Below, piece by piece: positions 18,110-27,386 of a stretch of 64,000 nt of DNA. A model generated the notes under the pieces. The model did not search any database, was not told the DNA's origin, and worked only from the letters and a program-made list of their open reading frames with translations. The translations under genes and the position numbers were made by a program. The number at the start of each line of letters is the position of its first letter. Position 1 is the first letter of the stretch. The DNA is from CALBPI01 sp039700805 (GTDB lineage: Bacteria; Pseudomonadota; Gammaproteobacteria; Steroidobacterales; Woeseiaceae): the NCBI GenBank assembly GCA_039700805.1, contig JBCAZE010000003.1:6112-70111 (forward strand). The letters are read 5' to 3'.

Positions 18110-19354
18110 CTATCCGTGCGCTTGCGCGACGAGATTGCTGTGCTTTGTCACGACGCGACTCAAGAAATCGATGTACTCGTTTGCCCGCTTGGCAGGTTGA
18201 TACTCATGCGATTTCGCGAGTGCTGCCTCCGCAAGTGAGGCACGAGAAGACTCGAAGGTACCCAGCATGTGCATACAATCGGCAAGTGCCATGACATTGC
18301 CCGCTTCAAACACCATGCCGTTTTTCAGATGCTCGATTGACTCAGGAATACCGCCCATCGTCGATCCAATGACCGGCAATCCTTGCGAGAAGGCTTCGAA
18401 CACGCCGTTGCCTAAGGCTTCTCTAAGTTCAGAGGGAAATACCAAGACATCGATCTCATTGAAGAACTTGGCGGTATCGACATAACCGGCAAACTCGACT
18501 GGCGCCTCGGCATATTGTTGCTTCAACCCCTCGATATAGGCTGGATCCCCGTTCCCGGCGATCACAACTTCAAGATCGAAGTCTTTGCTGCTGAGGTAGC
18601 GCATGGCCTCAAGTAATGTCTCGACACCTTTGGCTTTCTCAACGCGGCCGAGGAAACCGAATCTAATCGGTTTGCTCGTGTCGCGGTGGCCAACGCTCGA
18701 CTGAATGGTCAGCGAGGGTTTCAGCGCATTGTAGATAACGGTTCGCTCGGCATCTTGGAACAAACCATGATCCACATGCGCATCGAGCACAGCGCGGCTT
18801 ACGCCGATAACGGCATCGGCAGCGTTCGTGTGTCGCCACCGCCAGGACGTCAACAAGCGACAACTGGTGCAGCGCGCATCCTTTTGTCCGCACACCTTGC
18901 CGTTCCTGAACATGCTGGTCTGAGGACACAGCAACGAGAAGTCGTGAATAACGTGTACGAGTGGTAAGCCCAACTGTTTCACAGCCGGCATCACAGCGGT
19001 CGAGAAGCCTTGCAGATTTCTTGTCAGCACAACATCAGGCTGGATGTTTCGCAGCGCGGTTTTGACAGCAGATGCCATGAGTCCGTTGTGCGTATCGATG
19101 GCATGCCACAACGCCTTCGTAACGCGACTACGCGCATGCCGCTGTTGATCGAAGGGCCAATACAAATTTTTGAGCGGCGTGGGATGGACCGTTACCGAGG
19201 ACCCGTTGGATTCTGGCTTCTTGGGGCCATCAAGCGTGATGATGTGGACATCGTGGCCGGCACGCGCCATTTCGTCCGACATGACCTTCAATCCTTGCTC
19301 GGCGCCGCCAACAATATTGGGCGGGTACAGACTTGAGATATTCACAATACGCAT
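18110..19354 (-). CDS. Glycosyltransferase family 4 with cysteine-rich insert
   Basis: A 414-residue GT-B enzyme. The N-terminus, NISSLYPPNIVGGAEQGLKVM, carries the glycine loop of GT4 enzymes that act late in polysaccharide assembly. A short cysteine cluster (LLCPQTSM, GKVCGQKDARCTSCRLL) at about residues 140-170 is typical of a GT4 subgroup and could bind zinc. The C-terminal half has RFGFLGRVEKAKGVETLLEAM, VFPSELREALGNGVFEAFSQGLPVI and GMVFEAGN. The ATG at 19354 forms a TGATG junction with the flippase stop, and AGGAG lies eight bases upstream. Confidence 0.88.
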   Translation of the reverse strand: MRIVNISSLYPPNIVGGAEQGLKVMSDEMARAGHDVHIITLDGPKKPESNGSSVTVHPTPLKNLYWPFDQQRHARSRVTKALWHAIDTHNGLMASAVKTALRNIQPDVVLTRNLQGFSTAVMPAVKQLGLPLVHVIHDFSLLCPQTSMFRNGKVCGQKDARCTSCRLLTSWRWRHTNAADAVIGVSRAVLDAHVDHGLFQDAERTVIYNALKPSLTIQSSVGHRDTSKPIRFGFLGRVEKAKGVETLLEAMRYLSSKDFDLEVVIAGNGDPAYIEGLKQQYAEAPVEFAGYVDTAKFFNEIDVLVFPSELREALGNGVFEAFSQGLPVIGSTMGGIPESIEHLKNGMVFEAGNVMALADCMHMLGTFESSRASLAEAALAKSHEYQPAKRANEYIDFLSRVVTKHSNLVAQAHG

Positions 19355-20625
19355 CAACGCGACTCCTGCAATGACGAGGAAAACCGATAGGCCAGCATTT
19401 TGACGACTTCACCAATCACAAGCGCCGCGATGAGGCCGGTCACAGAAAAGTAGTAGGCCAGTACGCACGTCGCGATAATCTGGACGACAGCACCGAGCAC
19501 GAGACTCTGAGAAAAGCGTCGCGTTTGACCGAGCGCCATCACCGCTAACTGACCATAAGCGGTGACGATGATGTGGCATACAATCCAGACCTGAAGACAC
19601 TGTAAGATCCAACTGAAGGCACTCATCTCTGAACCGAACAGCAAGTCGGTGACCGGGCGGGCGACGACAACCATGACTACCGCGGCAAGGATCACCGCCA
19701 GCGACGTCCCCAACACCCAACGTCTTGCAATTCGCGTGGCTGATGTTCGATCTTGCAACGCACGTTCTGAGATATAGGGATACAAGGCACGGATGATCGG
19801 CTGAAAACCACTGGCAACGGCCTTCGCAATCTTTTCCATCGCCGCGTAAATCCCGACCAGAGATTCACTCGCTAACAAGCTCAGCATGAAGACCGTGCTG
19901 TTGTTCGCAACGTTCATCGCGAACTCGGATGGCGTTAAGAAACGAACCTCGCGAAGCACATTCTTAACGATGGGTATGACCTCTGCCGGCGGCAAGAAAA
20001 AACGCATCCCCAGGCGTTTGATGGTCGTCATGTGGGCCACGAAGCCAGCCACTGCAGTACCTGAGGCCTGCAAGAACGCGGCGAGCACGAGGTCGTCCGG
20101 TGAATCGATCAATAGAAAAATCAACACTGACACAAAGATGCGACCGGATACGGCGCAGATTGTTGTCATATGCATGATCTGCAGACCCTGGAACAACCAG
20201 GTGGGAAACAGGAACGTACCGAGTACGATCATGAACGTCGCCAGGTACACCGCCGCGTTTTCGGTGAGGGCGGGCACCGTATAGACAAGAACCACGAGCG
20301 TAAGGCTACCAACGATAGCGATCGCCGCACGCAGCCACTGTGTTGCTGCATAGACTTGCAAGACACGTGACGGGTCTTGCCGGCCTCTCGCGATCTCACG
20401 CGTCGCCAACGTGTTGAAACCAGCATCGATCAGCAGCACAAGAATCATCACCGTGGCGTAAGCAGTCGCCATCACGCCATAAGCCGCTGTACCAAGACGA
20501 GCGATCAGGAATGGAAGAATGATGACGGGGATGGCGTAGTTCGCCATCTGCAGGGCAAACAACGCTCGCGCGTTCGCCGCAACGCTCGCGGGCTGAACGG
20601 TCTCGGCTCGAGTGGCCGCGCTCAT
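19354..20625 (-). CDS. Oligosaccharide flippase (Wzx-like, MOP superfamily)
   Basis: A 423-residue protein with about twelve transmembrane helices. The N-terminal ALFALQMANYAIPVIILPFLIARLG segment is typical of RfbX/Wzx flippases, which move the lipid-linked repeat unit to the periplasmic face. It starts inside the stop codon of the chain-length gene (ATGA) and ends inside the start of the next glycosyltransferase gene. The arm is therefore translationally coupled. Confidence 0.88.
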   Translation of the reverse strand: MSAATRAETVQPASVAANARALFALQMANYAIPVIILPFLIARLGTAAYGVMATAYATVMILVLLIDAGFNTLATREIARGRQDPSRVLQVYAATQWLRAAIAIVGSLTLVVLVYTVPALTENAAVYLATFMIVLGTFLFPTWLFQGLQIMHMTTICAVSGRIFVSVLIFLLIDSPDDLVLAAFLQASGTAVAGFVAHMTTIKRLGMRFFLPPAEVIPIVKNVLREVRFLTPSEFAMNVANNSTVFMLSLLASESLVGIYAAMEKIAKAVASGFQPIIRALYPYISERALQDRTSATRIARRWVLGTSLAVILAAVVMVVVARPVTDLLFGSEMSAFSWILQCLQVWIVCHIIVTAYGQLAVMALGQTRRFSQSLVLGAVVQIIATCVLAYYFSVTGLIAALVIGEVVKMLAYRFSSSLQESR

Positions 20626-21857
20626 GAAGCACCACTCTGTTTCGGATTCCCGAACATCAAGAGCGACTTCAACTCAGCCCACTGTTCATCAAACAGGCTG
20701 CTCTGCGTTTTCCGTTGGCTGACGTAAGCCTGTACCAACACCCAGAACAAGCAGACAATACCAACACCAATAAAGGTCAGGATCGCGGCCAGAGCAGTGC
20801 GAGGTTTCGATTTATCATGCGGGGCAATGGCGTGATCTAACACTTGGAACAATGACAAATCTCGTCGCTCATCGATCTTGCCGAGCTCACTCAGTTGACC
20901 GATCAACTCGACGATGTTCTCCCAGTAGCGCACGTCACGACTACGCTGGGAGAATGCAAGCAAGGTATCGGGCACAGAGCCCAAGTTGACCATTGCATTG
21001 CCGTCCGCCTCGACCCCATTGGAAATTTTGGTCAGTCGATCAAGTTCCGCGCGGAGTTCTTTGAGCTCTTTACGAATCAGAACGACGTCTTGGTTCGTGT
21101 CAGTGGCATACGAGGCCATTGTGCGCAACTGGATCTCTCGCGTCGCAATGCGACTTTGGATTTCGGCGGCGCCGAGTACGATCGTTTGATCTTGCCCGGC
21201 AATGCCGGCATAGCCAGTCTCTTTGTTGGTCGTTAGCAAGCGAAGGTCCGCATTGGCGAGATTCTGACGCGCAGCATCCAAAGCCGTCGCATAAAAGTCG
21301 GCACGCCGGCTTGCCTGTTGACGTGCGAGGTCCTGTGAGAACTTATAGAACTCAGCAACGTAAGCATTCGAGAGATCCGCAGCGATCTGTCGATCGGTGT
21401 CTTCAACAGATACCGATACGATGCCATTTTTGGCAGCACGAATGACAGTAGCGCCGCTGAGTTTGCGGCGCGCATCAGCGATCTGGGCCACACCGTAATA
21501 TTCGAGCAACTGCTGCCGCTCGATAACCGCATCAACAATAGTGCGACTCGTGAGGATGCCAACAAACAAATCGGTCGGGTTCTTCAATGCCAGTGCACTG
21601 TTACCCAGCTGACTTTCGCCGCCAAGCTGGTTTTGCATAGCCATGACCGTGTTCTCGTTGTACTGCGGCGGCAGCAAGCGTGCTGTCGCGGTGTAGATTG
21701 GGTCCGAGAGCTTGCAATAGACAATGGCAATGATCGCGCAAACGAGTGGTGTTCCAACCAGAAAACGAAAACGCCGCGCGGCGACAAGGAGCAACGGCAT
21801 GATGCTCTGCGTCAACTCATCCCGCTTGGTCTCCTCGGGCGCTGGAGATGCCTCCAT
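20622..21857 (-). CDS. Chain-length determinant / polysaccharide co-polymerase (Wzz-like)
   Basis: A 411-residue inner-membrane protein with two transmembrane helices (about residues 32-52 and 355-377) around a long periplasmic helical domain. The first helix is followed by YTATARLLPPQYNENT, the Wzz signature region. The C-terminal helix lacks a fused tyrosine kinase, so this is a PCP-1/PCP-2b type without BY-kinase. Start chosen at 21857: the ATG overlaps the stop of the export gene (TGATG) and GGAGG lies seven bases upstream. The longer frame from 21923 is rejected. Confidence 0.88.
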   Translation of the reverse strand: MEASPAPEETKRDELTQSIMPLLLVAARRFRFLVGTPLVCAIIAIVYCKLSDPIYTATARLLPPQYNENTVMAMQNQLGGESQLGNSALALKNPTDLFVGILTSRTIVDAVIERQQLLEYYGVAQIADARRKLSGATVIRAAKNGIVSVSVEDTDRQIAADLSNAYVAEFYKFSQDLARQQASRRADFYATALDAARQNLANADLRLLTTNKETGYAGIAGQDQTIVLGAAEIQSRIATREIQLRTMASYATDTNQDVVLIRKELKELRAELDRLTKISNGVEADGNAMVNLGSVPDTLLAFSQRSRDVRYWENIVELIGQLSELGKIDERRDLSLFQVLDHAIAPHDKSKPRTALAAILTFIGVGIVCLFWVLVQAYVSQRKTQSSLFDEQWAELKSLLMFGNPKQSGAS

Positions 21858-24109
21858 CAGAAGACCTCCAAAAGGTTGAGGCCAGCGGCCCCCAGACCCA
21901 GCTGATACAAGACCTGAGTCCAATCTTTGATGCGCCGCACCGTACGTTCTCTATCAACCTCTTCAGGAACAATGACGGTGTCGCCCGGGCGGATTCTTAG
22001 ACCGCGCGTAACTTGACGGAATGAACCATCTGGACGAATGACGTAAACATTTCGTGTATCAGCGACTTCCAAAAGACCTGCGTTCTGGAGGTAACCTTTG
22101 AGCTTGGTGCCGTTATAAATGAACGATCCCTGTCGATACACAGCACCGACCACTTCGATCGTCGGTGGCACCGACGGCACGTGCAACACATCGCCGTCTT
22201 CGAGATTGAGTCGTGGCAACGCCGACGTACTGGTGATCTCGTCATCAAGCTCAAGGACAATGCGACCGTTGGGTTCACTTTCTCTTAGTTGCTCGATGAG
22301 ACCACGAATAGCGGCAGCCTCGGGCATGATCGAATGCGTGAGATCACCCGTCAGCACATTCCGTGAGCGTTCTATCAGGTGGCGATAGTAGTCCTGCTCC
22401 AGTTGATCTATCGATTCATCGATTCGTTTGCGCTGTCGTTCACGGATCGAGGTGCGAGACATTTCCAGGCCATAGAGATAAGCCGCGTCCGTGAGTCCGC
22501 CGGCCATCCGCAAGGCATCTTCGATCGTATCGTTTGGCCCAACGGGATACACACCAGCACGTGCCACTTCGCCTTCGATCCGGACGAAACGACGCGTCGC
22601 GTCTCGTCGAACACGAAAGTCCTTGAGTGAAAATACCGTCACACGGTCGCCCGGCTGTAGCAGGTGATCCTCGATCGGATTACGTTGGTTGACCACATCG
22701 CCAAGACGAAAGGGAATCAAGCTAGTCCGCAACGTGTTGGGATTAGTGCGCTCAATCACCGCGTATTCCCAATTGATGTCGGGGAAATCGATACGCAGGC
22801 CTGTATCTGCAGCCGTGGTGATGAGTTCGGCGACCTGTCGCTGCTCGTTTCTGCGTATCCAATAGTTCGGTGATATCAGCGCCTCGGCGTCGGGCAATAA
22901 GTCCGACAATCGCATACCGTCGCGCCATTCGTGACGCAGCGGCTGCGCGACATGTCCACGCAGTGTGACCGCGTTTTGGAACTGCGGTGAAATCGGCTGA
23001 ACCAGCACCAGATCACCTTTTTGTAACGGGCGCTGCAGCGCTGCCTCGTCGAGCACAAATTCTTCGACCACACGCTGCCCGTCGGTGGATATGCGCTCCA
23101 TGACAATGCGATGTTTGGTGGCAACAACACTGAGACCGCCCCCATGGGCCAGCAACTGAGCCAGAGTTTCGCCTTTCGCCAATTGGTAAATGCCCTGACG
23201 ATTGATCGCACCAGCAAGCGCCACCTCACCGTGCATGGGCTGCAAGTGCAGCACATCACCAGTCCGCATGCGAAGAGAATGCTTGAACTGCCCGGCGTTT
23301 AAGAACTCGTAGAAGTCTGCCTCAAGCAAGACTTCGCCGTCACGCAACCACTGAATGCGCCGCAAGTCACCGGCGGCATCGGGACCGCCTGCATAAAACA
23401 ACACGTTCATCGGTGTGGATAAGGCACTGACCGTGTAGCTGCCTGGGACGCGCGCAAAGCCGGTGACATAAACGCGAACGGATCGCAGCTGCCCCATAGC
23501 AACACTTAACTCAAAACTGTGAAACGCACGACCGATGGCCGCCTCGAGATGCGACTTGAGTTCACCGTATCGCACACCACGCAGCGGGATCTCACCAACC
23601 TTGGGCAACGAGATCACCCCGTTGCGATCAATGGTGACGCGTACATCGAGATCGATTGAGCCCCAAGCGCGGATATACACCTCATCGCCGCTATCGAGGA
23701 CAAAGTCATCGGGCACGGCAATATCAGTTACTGGATCGAAACCACGTGACGCGTCTGCAAATAACGAAGCGCCATAGACCGGCAACTTGAATCCGAGGGT
23801 TTGCTCAACCAATCGATGGAACGGCGATTCGCTAGGCGCTGGCAGCTCAAGCTTCGGCGCCTCAGTCGGGCTTTGAACCTTGCGCGGTTCGCGGACATCT
23901 AGCCGAAGGGTCGGATAAGTGATGTCCCCACCCGCGGGCATCTCCATGCTGCCGAGGCCATCATTGGCAACCGGCAAGTCGGTCGTTAGCGGTGCGTTTT
24001 TCAGCGCTTGATAACGCTCGTTGGTACTTTGCGCGTTGGCGATATCAGTCGCAAACAGCGCAGTCGCTAGCAGCACCAATCCAGATAAAAACGTCGACTT
24101 TGGCATCAT
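21857..24109 (-). CDS. SLBB-domain outer-membrane polysaccharide export protein (Wza-like, long form)
   Basis: A 750-residue exporter with a signal peptide ending near DIANA. The Poly_export domain lies at about residues 105-210 (YGASLFADA, PVTDIAVPDDFVLDSGDEV, IDRNGVISLPKVGEIPL). At least four SLBB-like modules follow (VYVTGFARVPGSYTVSA, VALAGAINRQGIYQL, VTLRGHVAQPLRHEW, VRIEGEVARAGVYPVGPND and VEVVGAVYRQGSFIY). This is about twice the length of E. coli Wza. The stacked SLBB modules may build a tall periplasmic tunnel. It is the first gene of the minus arm; a GAGAAA Shine-Dalgarno precedes a double ATG (24109/24106). Confidence 0.9.
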   Translation of the reverse strand: MMPKSTFLSGLVLLATALFATDIANAQSTNERYQALKNAPLTTDLPVANDGLGSMEMPAGGDITYPTLRLDVREPRKVQSPTEAPKLELPAPSESPFHRLVEQTLGFKLPVYGASLFADASRGFDPVTDIAVPDDFVLDSGDEVYIRAWGSIDLDVRVTIDRNGVISLPKVGEIPLRGVRYGELKSHLEAAIGRAFHSFELSVAMGQLRSVRVYVTGFARVPGSYTVSALSTPMNVLFYAGGPDAAGDLRRIQWLRDGEVLLEADFYEFLNAGQFKHSLRMRTGDVLHLQPMHGEVALAGAINRQGIYQLAKGETLAQLLAHGGGLSVVATKHRIVMERISTDGQRVVEEFVLDEAALQRPLQKGDLVLVQPISPQFQNAVTLRGHVAQPLRHEWRDGMRLSDLLPDAEALISPNYWIRRNEQRQVAELITTAADTGLRIDFPDINWEYAVIERTNPNTLRTSLIPFRLGDVVNQRNPIEDHLLQPGDRVTVFSLKDFRVRRDATRRFVRIEGEVARAGVYPVGPNDTIEDALRMAGGLTDAAYLYGLEMSRTSIRERQRKRIDESIDQLEQDYYRHLIERSRNVLTGDLTHSIMPEAAAIRGLIEQLRESEPNGRIVLELDDEITSTSALPRLNLEDGDVLHVPSVPPTIEVVGAVYRQGSFIYNGTKLKGYLQNAGLLEVADTRNVYVIRPDGSFRQVTRGLRIRPGDTVIVPEEVDRERTVRRIKDWTQVLYQLGLGAAGLNLLEVF

Positions 24110-24134
24110 TTTCTCAAAGCATTGCTCATTACAG

Positions 24135-24153
24135 TTTGATCATTATCATTATG
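24135..24153 (-). promoter_or_regulatory. Fur-box-like site before the polysaccharide export arm
   Basis: On the minus strand the site reads CATAATGATAATGATCAAA, matching GATAATGATAATCATTATC at 14 of 19 positions. It begins 26 bases upstream of the export gene start and overlaps a possible -10 element (CATAAT). AT-rich background raises the chance of a fortuitous match. Confidence 0.4.
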
Positions 24154-24186
24154 ATAAAACTGAGATACCGTGATCGAATTAGCAGT

Positions 24187-24222
24187 TTTAGTAATAATTC
24201 TGATACTAAATCTGTTACTAAA
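24187..24222. repeat. Three TACTAAA heptamers in the divergent control region
   Basis: An inverted copy TTTAGTA (24187-24193) and two direct copies TACTAAA (24204-24210 and 24216-24222) lie between the two polysaccharide arms. The direct copies are 12 bp apart within TACTAAATC repeats. They are candidate operators for the HTH-receiver protein encoded next door. MerR-type proteins of the BldC kind bind AT-rich direct repeats head to tail. Confidence 0.45.
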
Positions 24223-24325
24223 TCGATAATAATGATATTTCTTGACGCGTTTTGTGACTTGAATCACGGACGAAAATCAAGAGACATCTACACTAATCGG
24301 CAGTCCGACGAGGAACTGAAATATC

Positions 24326-24928
24326 GTGAAAGAAAAACAGGTAACAGAGGCCGTTGTCGGCTCATTGCAAGCCGCCAAGATGCTCGGAGTGTCAGTGCGG
24401 ACCATCCAGCTTTGGGTCGAGAAAGGGGTACTCAAAGCGTGGAAAACACCAGGCGGCCATCGCCGGATTACTGTCGCATCGATAGAACAAGCGCTTTTGA
24501 AGCCCGATTCAGGTACCGAACTGCCGACAGCACCTCAAAACGACAAAAAACCACTAAAGGTTTTGGTGGTTGAGGACGAACCCTCTGTAAGCGCCTATAA
24601 CGAAGCGCTCATTAGCATGGTGTGCCCTGGCGCAGTTTTGCTGTCCGCCACAGACGGGATAGAAGCGTTGCTGGTCATCGGAAGAGAGTCGCCCGATGTT
24701 GTGTTGCTAGATATCGACATACCGTTGATGGACGGATTGGTGATGCTGAGGAAGCTGAACGAAATGCAAATTGGCGAAAATATGCAAATCGCGATCGTAT
24801 CGTCGCTCAGTGAAGCGCAGATCGCCGCACGTGGCGGACTACCCGAGGGTATTGCCCGTTATCAAAAACCGCTGCCATTAGACGCATTGGAATCGATTCT
24901 CGCGGGTTCGAGAAAAGGAGAGCGCTAG
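24326..24928 (+). CDS. MerR/excisionase-type HTH fused to response-regulator receiver
   Basis: A 200-residue regulator of unusual order. Residues about 10-58 are a MerR-like winged helix (GSLQAAKMLGVSVRTIQLWV, then KTPGGHRRITVASI). A 20-residue linker leads to a receiver domain at about 77-195 with E83/D84, phosphoacceptor D129 (VVLLDIDIPLMDG) and K181 (YQKPLP). Canonical DNA-binding regulators place the receiver first. The start is GTG with GAGGAACTGA upstream. It heads the plus arm and ends in a TAGTG overlap with the H-NOX gene, making it the likely phosphorelay output of the adjoining kinase. Confidence 0.88.
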   Translation: MKEKQVTEAVVGSLQAAKMLGVSVRTIQLWVEKGVLKAWKTPGGHRRITVASIEQALLKPDSGTELPTAPQNDKKPLKVLVVEDEPSVSAYNEALISMVCPGAVLLSATDGIEALLVIGRESPDVVLLDIDIPLMDGLVMLRKLNEMQIGENMQIAIVSSLSEAQIAARGGLPEGIARYQKPLPLDALESILAGSRKGER

Positions 24929-25473
24929 TGCGTGGAACGATGTTTGTTGAGTTTTTCGATCATGTCGAGCGTCATCACGGCATCGACGTTGTCGATCGAA
25001 TTATCGAGGAAAGCGCGCAGCACACCTCGACAGGTGGGGCGTACACCAGCGTCGGCAATTATCCGCACGGAGAATTGTTGGCACTCGCGACGGCACTGAG
25101 CAATGTCTGCGGCGAAGACCTCGTCAGCATTATCGATAAATTCGCGATCCATATCATGGACGCCTTCAAACGCATGCACCCCGAATACTTCGAGGTTGGC
25201 AACGCGTTTGATTTCCTGAGTTCGGTGGGCGCGTCGATTCACAAAGACGTCCGCAAACTATATCCCGATGCCAACCCGCCAGAGGTCGAAGCCTCACTAC
25301 AGGCGGACGGCTCATTACTGCTGCATTACCGTTCACATCGACCGCTCGCGCACCTAGCACTCGCGCTGACTCGGCTCGCAACACAAATGTATGGCGAGAC
25401 AATCGACGTCGAGATCGTCGAGATGAGCGCGGAGGGGAACGCAGCAGCAATGCGCCTGAGGCGAGCGCAATGA
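24928..25473 (+). CDS. H-NOX heme nitric-oxide sensor
   Basis: A 181-residue protein of the heme NO/oxygen-binding family. The proximal heme ligand is H105 in IHKDVRKLYP, followed by P113. The heme-propionate motif Y-x-S-x-R is exact at Y134, S136, R138 (LHYRSHR). The spacing matches Caldanaerobacter H-NOX (H102, Y131, S133, R135) with a shift of three. The position equivalent to its distal tyrosine appears to be leucine (L143), consistent with an NO-selective rather than O2-binding pocket. The start is GTG sharing a base with the previous TAG, with AAGGAG upstream. It overlaps the kinase gene by ATGA, so kinase control is the natural role. Confidence 0.9.
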   Translation: MRGTMFVEFFDHVERHHGIDVVDRIIEESAQHTSTGGAYTSVGNYPHGELLALATALSNVCGEDLVSIIDKFAIHIMDAFKRMHPEYFEVGNAFDFLSSVGASIHKDVRKLYPDANPPEVEASLQADGSLLLHYRSHRPLAHLALALTRLATQMYGETIDVEIVEMSAEGNAAAMRLRRAQ

Positions 25474-27386
25474 GCGACAGCCAGTGGAAAGCCCGATTCG
25501 AACGGGAGCGCAACGCGCGTCAGCAGGCGGAGCGTATCTTGGAAGACAAGAGTCGTGAGCTTTATGAGGCAAATCAGAATTTGCTAGCCCTCACCCGCTC
25601 GCAAGATGTCGTCATTGAAGAGCGCACCAAAGAACTCCACGCAACGATCGAGCAACTTAAGGGAGAAGCTGAGAAGCGCAAAGAGGCATCGAAAGAGCTG
25701 CGCGTCGCTCGCGATGAGGCGCTCGAACTTGCGCAAGTGAAGACCGATTTTCTAGCGCGGATGAGTCATGAAATCCGTACACCGATGAACGCGATCATTG
25801 GCCTCACGGGCGTTCTCCTCGACAAGATCAAAGATGCAGAACTTGCCTCACATCTTCTGACAGTGCGTTCGAGCGGACATCTACTGCTCCGATTGATCAA
25901 CGATATTCTCGACTTCTCGAAAGTTGACGCCGGCAAGATTGAACTCGAATACAACAATGCGTCACTGGAGTCTGTCATTCAGCAATCTGTTTCGCTGGTG
26001 ATGCTGGAGGCCGATAAGAAGGAATCTCGTTTTGAGATTCAACGCGCCGAGGGTTTGCCGGAAAACATCGTTATCGATGCCGGACGCGTGGTTCAAGTGT
26101 TGAGCAACCTGGTCAACAACGCAGTCAAGTTCTCAGAAAATGACATCATCAAGATCGCGGTTGAAGTCTCGAAGGAATCAATCCGTTTCGACGATGTTCC
26201 CGCGGAGATTCGCGCGCTCGATGACGGACAGCTGTTCGATTATCGGTTTATCACCTTTGCGGTGACTGACCGTGGCATCGGTATTCATCCTGACAAGATC
26301 GACACACTTTTCGATCCATTTACCCAATTCGCCGGCGCATCACCTGGCAGCTCCGGGCTGGGACTTGCGATTTGTAAGAGCCTTTGCGAGTGCATGGGCG
26401 GCGATATCTGGGTCACCAGTCAACCGGGCGAAGGATCGACATTCATTATTCGATTTATCTGTGGACTTGAGACAGCCACACGAGTAACGAAGGTCTATCA
26501 AGAAGAAGTCCTGGATTGTTCTGAAGAAACCGGTCGTCATCTATTGTTGGGCGACGCGGCACTGGCAGCGAAACTCGGGGAAGCCCCGCTTGCGAGCAGC
26601 AAGCCGTTGCGCATACTCATTGCGGATGACTACGAGGTCAATCGTATCGTCCAACAGGCGCAGCTCGATGCCCTAGGTTATCGAGCCGATACGGTGGCTA
26701 ACGGTGAGGAAGTCCTGCGCGCGATCCATGCACGAGACTACGACCTGATCATGATGGACATACGGATGCCCATCATGGACGGCGAGGAAACCACTCGTCG
26801 AATTCGATCCCATGCAGATCATCAGCCCTACATCGCAGCGGTAACAGCGAGCGCATTGAATGACGATCAGAAACGATTTGCGAAAGCTGGTTTCGATCGT
26901 TTCCTCGCGAAGCCGGTGGACGCAGCCGAGCTGGTGGAGACATTAGAAGCAGCATTCGAGCATAAGCACGGACAAACCTCTGTACAGATGTTCTCGAACT
27001 CGGAGTTGATCGAGATCGAGCCGTTGGAACTCGATCACGAATTTCTGACCAAGACGGTAGGGCCAGCACTCAACCAAGTTTTGGCACGTGTGGTACCGGT
27101 GTTCTTACGAGACTTACCAGACCGCTGTATTTCACTTGAGAAGAGTGTGAAAACCAAGGACGCGGAGTCGTTTGCATCCATTTGCCATGGCCTGAAAGGT
27201 GCAAGCCGAAGTGTCGGCGGCATGGACTTATCCGAGATGTGCGCCAGCTTTGAAGAACGTGCCTACAGTGGCTATGTCGCCAACGAAGATGAACTTGTTG
27301 AAATGACCAGCATGATCAACCGCACCCGTCGCGCGTTGGAGAGAAAACTCGCGACGATCAATGACCCATCGGAGGTGTCCGCATGA
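25470..27386 (+). CDS. Hybrid histidine kinase with receiver and Hpt domain, H-NOX-associated
   Basis: A 638-residue soluble kinase. Residues 1-90 are a coiled coil (RNARQQAERILEDKSRELYE) of the type found in H-NOX-associated kinases. The phosphoacceptor is H100 in MSHEIRTPMNAIIG. The ATPase domain has NLVNNAVKFS, DRGIGI and GSSGLGLAICKSL. A receiver follows with D430 (LIMMDIRMPIMDGEE), then an Hpt domain with H573 (ICHGLKGAS). No transmembrane segment or sensor domain is present, so input must come from a partner. The overlapping H-NOX gene supplies one. Likely relay: H100 to D430 to H573 to D129 of the HTH-receiver protein. It overlaps the sugar transferase gene by ATGA. Confidence 0.92.
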   Translation: MSDSQWKARFERERNARQQAERILEDKSRELYEANQNLLALTRSQDVVIEERTKELHATIEQLKGEAEKRKEASKELRVARDEALELAQVKTDFLARMSHEIRTPMNAIIGLTGVLLDKIKDAELASHLLTVRSSGHLLLRLINDILDFSKVDAGKIELEYNNASLESVIQQSVSLVMLEADKKESRFEIQRAEGLPENIVIDAGRVVQVLSNLVNNAVKFSENDIIKIAVEVSKESIRFDDVPAEIRALDDGQLFDYRFITFAVTDRGIGIHPDKIDTLFDPFTQFAGASPGSSGLGLAICKSLCECMGGDIWVTSQPGEGSTFIIRFICGLETATRVTKVYQEEVLDCSEETGRHLLLGDAALAAKLGEAPLASSKPLRILIADDYEVNRIVQQAQLDALGYRADTVANGEEVLRAIHARDYDLIMMDIRMPIMDGEETTRRIRSHADHQPYIAAVTASALNDDQKRFAKAGFDRFLAKPVDAAELVETLEAAFEHKHGQTSVQMFSNSELIEIEPLELDHEFLTKTVGPALNQVLARVVPVFLRDLPDRCISLEKSVKTKDAESFASICHGLKGASRSVGGMDLSEMCASFEERAYSGYVANEDELVEMTSMINRTRRALERKLATINDPSEVSA

